Below are positions 60,820-64,000 of a DNA stretch of 64,000 nucleotides, one piece after another. Within the stretch, counting starts at the first letter, position 1. The number at the start of each line of letters is the position of its first letter. The DNA comes from Streptomyces sp. NBC_00162. GTDB lineage: Bacteria; Actinomycetota; Actinomycetes; Streptomycetales; Streptomycetaceae. Where the stretch lies: assembly GCF_024611995.1 (NCBI RefSeq), contig NZ_CP102509.1:7564001-7628000 (forward strand), read 5' to 3'. The translations under genes were made by a program, and so were the position numbers. The notes under the pieces are model-generated. The model made no database searches. It had not been told where the DNA came from and saw only the letters and a program-made list of their open reading frames with translations.

Positions 60820-62043
60820 ATGACCGCCACCAGACGCTTCTCGAGGCTGCTGCCGTCCGCCGTCCTGCTCGCCGCCGCCCTCCTGCCGATCGCTCCCCCC
60901 GCCTCCGCCGCCCCCGCGGGGGAGTTACAGCTCGCGGGCCCCGCCGAGAACGCGGTCCCGGACAGCTGGATCGTCGTCCTGAAGGAGTCCGCCGCCGGTA
61001 CCCGAACCCTCCCCGACCTCCTGGCCAAGGCGGGCGGCGCACGGCTCGGCCACGTCTACACGAACGCGCTCCACGGCTTCTCCGCGCGCATGGACCAGGC
61101 CCGGGCGGCCAGGCTCGCCGCCGACCCGCGGGTGGCCAGGGTCCAGCAGGACACCGTGGTCACCCTCGACGCCACGGCCCCGGCCGGCCCGGCGGCCGTC
61201 CAGCCGGGCGCCCCCTGGGGACTGGACCGCATCGACCAGCGCGCGCTCCCGCTCTCCACCACCTACGCCTACCGCACCACCGCCCCCGGCGTTCGGGTGT
61301 ACGTCATCGACACCGGACTGCGCACCACGCACACGCAGTTCGGCGGCCGGGCCTCCGTCGGCACCGACACCGTCGGGGACGGCCAGAACGGCAACGACTG
61401 CAACGGCCACGGCACCCACGTCGGCGGGATCGCCGCGGGTTCGGCCTACGGCGTGGCCAAGGAGGCCCGGCTGGTCGCCGCACGGGTCCTGAACTGCCAG
61501 GGATCCGCCAGTACCTCGGGGGTCATCGCGGGCGTCGACTGGGTCACCGCGAACGCGATCCGCCCCGCAGTCGCGAACATGAGCCTGGGCGGGGCCGCCA
61601 ACACCGCCCTCGACGCGGCCGTCCGCGGCTCCATCCGCGCCGGGATCACCTACACCGCCGCGGCCGGCGGTTCCGCCCGGCCCGACGGAGCCTGCGCCAA
61701 CTCGCCCGCCCGGCTGCCCGAGATCATCACCGTCGGCGCGAGCGACAGCCTCGACCGCCGTGCCGCCTCCTCCAACTACGGCAACTGCGTTGCCCTGTTC
61801 GCCCCCGGTGTGGCCATCCCCTCCGCCTGGAAGGACGGCGACACCGCCACGGCCGCCCTCAGCGGCACCTCGGCGGCCACCGCCCACACGTCCGGAGCCG
61901 CCGCCCTCCATCTCGCCTTCCGGCCGGGCGACACCCCCGCACAGGTCAAACAGGCCCTCGTCGCGAACGCCACGACCGGCGCCCTCCAGGGCAGCCCGCC
62001 GGTCGTGCCGAACAGGCTCCTCTACACCCTCTACCTGCCGTAG
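60820..62043 (+). CDS. Secreted S8 (subtilisin/proteinase K-like) serine protease
   Basis: 407 residues: signal peptide to about 30, an I9 propeptide (DSWIVVLKESAAGT to VQQDTVVTL) and the catalytic domain from about 130. Asp164 in YVIDTGL, His200 in GHGTHVGG and Ser351 in LSGTSAATAH form the triad. The segment that normally reads AAGN reads AAGG, so the oxyanion-hole Asn is Gly284, and GTSMATPH reads GTSAATAH. The enzyme may be weak, altered or inactive. It overlaps the end of the convergent condensation-domain gene by 13 bp. Confidence 0.88.
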   Translation: MTATRRFSRLLPSAVLLAAALLPIAPPASAAPAGELQLAGPAENAVPDSWIVVLKESAAGTRTLPDLLAKAGGARLGHVYTNALHGFSARMDQARAARLAADPRVARVQQDTVVTLDATAPAGPAAVQPGAPWGLDRIDQRALPLSTTYAYRTTAPGVRVYVIDTGLRTTHTQFGGRASVGTDTVGDGQNGNDCNGHGTHVGGIAAGSAYGVAKEARLVAARVLNCQGSASTSGVIAGVDWVTANAIRPAVANMSLGGAANTALDAAVRGSIRAGITYTAAAGGSARPDGACANSPARLPEIITVGASDSLDRRAASSNYGNCVALFAPGVAIPSAWKDGDTATAALSGTSAATAHTSGAAALHLAFRPGDTPAQVKQALVANATTGALQGSPPVVPNRLLYTLYLP

Positions 62044-63518
62044 CGGACCGCCACATCGAGCGGCGTCCGCTCGGGCCGGCGCGGCGCGGTCAGCGCGACG
62101 GGCCGGCGGAAGCCGCCCGAGCGGGCGATGTCCTGGACCGTCCGGCGCAGCGCCTCCTGGAGGTCGCCCATGGTGCGGCGGGCCGCCGCGGTGTCGACGT
62201 AGAGGGAGTTCATGTGCAGCCCGTCGGCATCGCGCTGGAACCACGAACAGGCACCGTTGGCACGCGCCGACCACACGTGGGTCGAGGGCCGCCACTCGTC
62301 GTGCCGCTCGGCACCCCGGCACCTGCGCATGTCGATGTACGAGAAGAAGTTCACCGGGTACGGCCAGGAACGGGCGGCGAACTCCTCGGGGGCGAGCAGC
62401 TCCCAGGCCCGTACGAACGGCACGTCGATGTGGCCGATCATCTCGCTGAACCCGGCCCGGACCCCCGCCATGATCTGGGCGAAGTCCCGGCCGGGCGAGG
62501 CGTCGAACTCGATGGGCATGGTGTTGACGAACCAGCCCACCGAGTCCCCCCAGCCCTCCCGGCCGCGCTCGCTCACCGGCATGAACCCCCGGTAGACGCC
62601 CGGTCCGCCGGCCTCGCGCAGGCATACGGCGACGGAGGCGAGCACCCCCATGAAGGGCTTGCCGCCGACGGCCAGACAGGTCTTCTCGAAGACCTCGGTC
62701 TCGGCGGCGTCCAGCAGTGTGGAGGCCTCGTTGACGATCGGGTACATCCGGTCCGGCTCCACGCCGAGGTCGAGCGGGAAGCGGGGGAAGAACTCGCCGC
62801 CGCGCGCGATGAACTCCTTCCAGTAGTCCAGGCGTTCGTCGCGGGCGTCGATGGACAGGTAGCGGCGGCGCTGCTCGTCGGCGAAGTCGAGATAGCTGGG
62901 CGCGGCCGCCGGCAGTACGGTGTCCTCGCCGCGGCACAGGGCCTCGTACGCGGTCAGCACCTCGTGGACGACGATCGGCATCGACATGCCGTCGCACACG
63001 ATGTGGTCGAAGGCCAGGTAGACCGTCGCGGAGTCCTCGCGCAGCACCGCGCCCATGACGAACAGCGGCCAGGACAGCGTGTCGATGCTCCGGGTGAACC
63101 GCTCGACGAGAAAGCCCCGCAGCGCCGCGGAGGTCTCGAAGTTCCCCACCGTCGCGGCGTCGAGGGCGAGTTCGGCCGGGTCGAAGGGCTCACAAGCCAG
63201 CTCCCCGGCCAGGCGGAGGAACGCGCACCTGAGCACCTCGTGCCGCTGCACGAAGGCCAGCAGGGCCTGCGCCAGGGCCGGTTCGTCCAGCCGCCCGGCC
63301 ACCTCGAAGGTGACCGCGATCCACGATGCGACGGGGTCGTCGGCGGCCCGGCTCTCCTCGGCGACGGTGAAGTGCTTCTCCTGGTTGAAGGACGCCCTCC
63401 TGCCCGACTCGTCGTCGGGGCCGCAGGCCTCCGCGACCGCGGACCTGAGCCGCCACTCGACCACCCGGCCGGGTGCCACGTGGAGCATCTCCAGAGGAAA
63501 TTGCCGCATTCCGTTCAT
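62031..63518 (-). CDS. Stand-alone condensation-domain protein
   Basis: 495 residues in one NRPS-condensation fold. The active-site motif HHxxxDG reads DHIVCDG at 171-177: the catalytic second His172 and Asp176 are kept, the first His is Asp. Other marks are RHEVLRCAF, SYLDFADEQRR, DSVGWFVNTMPIEF and a final strand. Free-standing members join an acyl or aminoacyl donor to an amine or alcohol, or act as acyltransferases of the PapA type. No NRPS or carrier-protein gene is visible. GGGGGCGAAGGG precedes ATG 63518. Confidence 0.85.
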   Translation of the reverse strand: MNGMRQFPLEMLHVAPGRVVEWRLRSAVAEACGPDDESGRRASFNQEKHFTVAEESRAADDPVASWIAVTFEVAGRLDEPALAQALLAFVQRHEVLRCAFLRLAGELACEPFDPAELALDAATVGNFETSAALRGFLVERFTRSIDTLSWPLFVMGAVLREDSATVYLAFDHIVCDGMSMPIVVHEVLTAYEALCRGEDTVLPAAAPSYLDFADEQRRRYLSIDARDERLDYWKEFIARGGEFFPRFPLDLGVEPDRMYPIVNEASTLLDAAETEVFEKTCLAVGGKPFMGVLASVAVCLREAGGPGVYRGFMPVSERGREGWGDSVGWFVNTMPIEFDASPGRDFAQIMAGVRAGFSEMIGHIDVPFVRAWELLAPEEFAARSWPYPVNFFSYIDMRRCRGAERHDEWRPSTHVWSARANGACSWFQRDADGLHMNSLYVDTAAARRTMGDLQEALRRTVQDIARSGGFRRPVALTAPRRPERTPLDVAVRYGR

Positions 63519-63596
63519 CCCTTCGCCCCCGAGTCAACCCCGAGGCCCTAACGACCCCTGGGCCGCGAAAGTGACGAAACCATTCGCGGGGGCGCC

Positions 63597-64000
63597 TCAG
63601 CCCCCGTCCGCGTCGGAGTCGTCGCGGCGCACCTCGATGTGGTCGGCGGCGAGGTCGACGGCCACGCGCTGCTCCATGCCGAGGGCCTCCAGGAACTTCT
63701 GCGGCAGCTGGACGCGGCCGGTGCGGTCCAGCATCACGTACTCGCGTTCGCTCACCGATTCCGCGCCGTGTTCGTCGGTCACGGTGCGGCGCAGCACCTC
63801 GCTGCTGGTGCGGCCGTCGCGGATGGCCACCGTACGCCGGACCTCTCCGGCGACGAGCGGATCGTGGGTCACGATGACCACGGTGGCGCCCAACTCCCGG
63901 TTCACCGTGCGGAAGGCCTCGAAGATGGCGGCGCCGGTCTCGGAGTCCAGCTCGCCGGTGGGCTCGTCGGCGAGGAGGACCGCCGGGTCGTTGGCCATGG
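63597..64000 (-). CDS. ABC transporter ATPase with AbrB-like C-terminal tail, partial
   Basis: The 5' part lies beyond the window. Visible are Walker B and D-loop VLLADEPTGELDSETG, H-loop VIVTHDPL and a MacB/LolD-type C-terminal end, then about 45 residues with a SpoVT-AbrB-like pattern: EYVMLDRTGRVQLPQKFLEAL and VAVDLAADHIEVR. ATPases of this type work with FtsX-like permeases in export or lipoprotein release. The ATG at 63998 is internal; coding continues across the window edge. Confidence 0.87.
   Translation of the reverse strand, partial: MANDPAVLLADEPTGELDSETGAAIFEAFRTVNRELGATVVIVTHDPLVAGEVRRTVAIRDGRTSSEVLRRTVTDEHGAESVSEREYVMLDRTGRVQLPQKFLEALGMEQRVAVDLAADHIEVRRDDSDADGG

Noticed and set aside
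60111..63551. 1146-codon plus-strand frame across sigma, protease and condensation genes
   Set aside because: It is a shadow frame rich in Arg, Pro and Gly with no domain; three well-supported genes cover the same DNA.

Overview
The window is about 64 kb of very GC-rich DNA with short intergenic gaps, many GTG starts, GGAGG-type ribosome sites and TTGAC-type promoters. The gene set points to Streptomyces or a close relative: a Streptomyces subtilisin inhibitor, an ECF42 sigma factor with its DGPF partner, WYL and ROK regulators, a cytochrome P450 with its ferredoxin, small HGxxPAAW-like and DUF1304 membrane proteins, and many secreted multidomain carbohydrate-active proteins. No tRNA, rRNA, CRISPR array, replication origin or prophage was seen. 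It looks like accessory chromosome rather than a core housekeeping region.

Layout. 1-8.5 kb: the 3' end of a teichoic-acid polymerase gene, then small enzymes (two VOC proteins, sirtuin, GNAT, M20 peptidase, methyltransferase), a secreted protease inhibitor and a cyclic-nucleotide-binding protein. 8.9-17.7 kb: a large secreted composite protein, a DUF3224/WYL-regulator pair with a perfect operator, an unusual S24/S26-like plus GNAT fusion, a lipoprotein with a paralogue at 43.8 kb, an MFS exporter and a peptidoglycan-binding protein. 17.7-30.5 kb: an SDR, a DRB0094-type RNA ligase, and sugar metabolism: GH3 plus LacI regulator with a LacI-type operator, then a ROK repressor diverging from a lipoprotein-permease-permease-GH1 beta-glucosidase operon, and an MDR oxidoreductase. 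30.6-35.5 kb: a DUF1996-type secreted protein gene broken by an IS200/IS605 element that still has an intact tnpB, next to a CBM32/beta-helix protein.

35.8-40.4 kb holds the most striking system: a two-gene, translationally coupled RNA-repair operon. One protein joins an ATP-dependent RNA ligase to a P-loop polynucleotide kinase. The other, of 950 residues, joins a DUF504/MJ1316 RNA-end recognition domain, an endonuclease/exonuclease/phosphatase domain, a 2H phosphoesterase and a poly(A)-polymerase-like nucleotidyltransferase. With the DRB0094-type ligase at 18.6 kb the window encodes two RNA ligases. 40.5-49.9 kb: a TIGR03086/WYL pair, a tandem SUKH-like protein, a membrane acyltransferase-like protein, NUDIX, SRPBCC, GNAT and a methyltransferase.

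50-64 kb: DEAD-box helicase; MarR regulator; a clear homologue of the Pseudomonas-type ethylene-forming enzyme with all iron- and 2-oxoglutarate-binding residues; a cold-shock protein; methyltransferase; a TetR-DUF1304 operon under a 40-bp palindrome; P450 and ferredoxin; a thioredoxin-fold protein lacking CXXC; the DGPF-ECF42 operon with its own promoter; a subtilase lacking the usual oxyanion-hole Asn; a stand-alone condensation-domain protein; and, cut by the window end, an ABC ATPase with an AbrB-like tail. Several regulator genes sit beside short palindromes that look like their own operators, so local autoregulated modules are the main organising theme.
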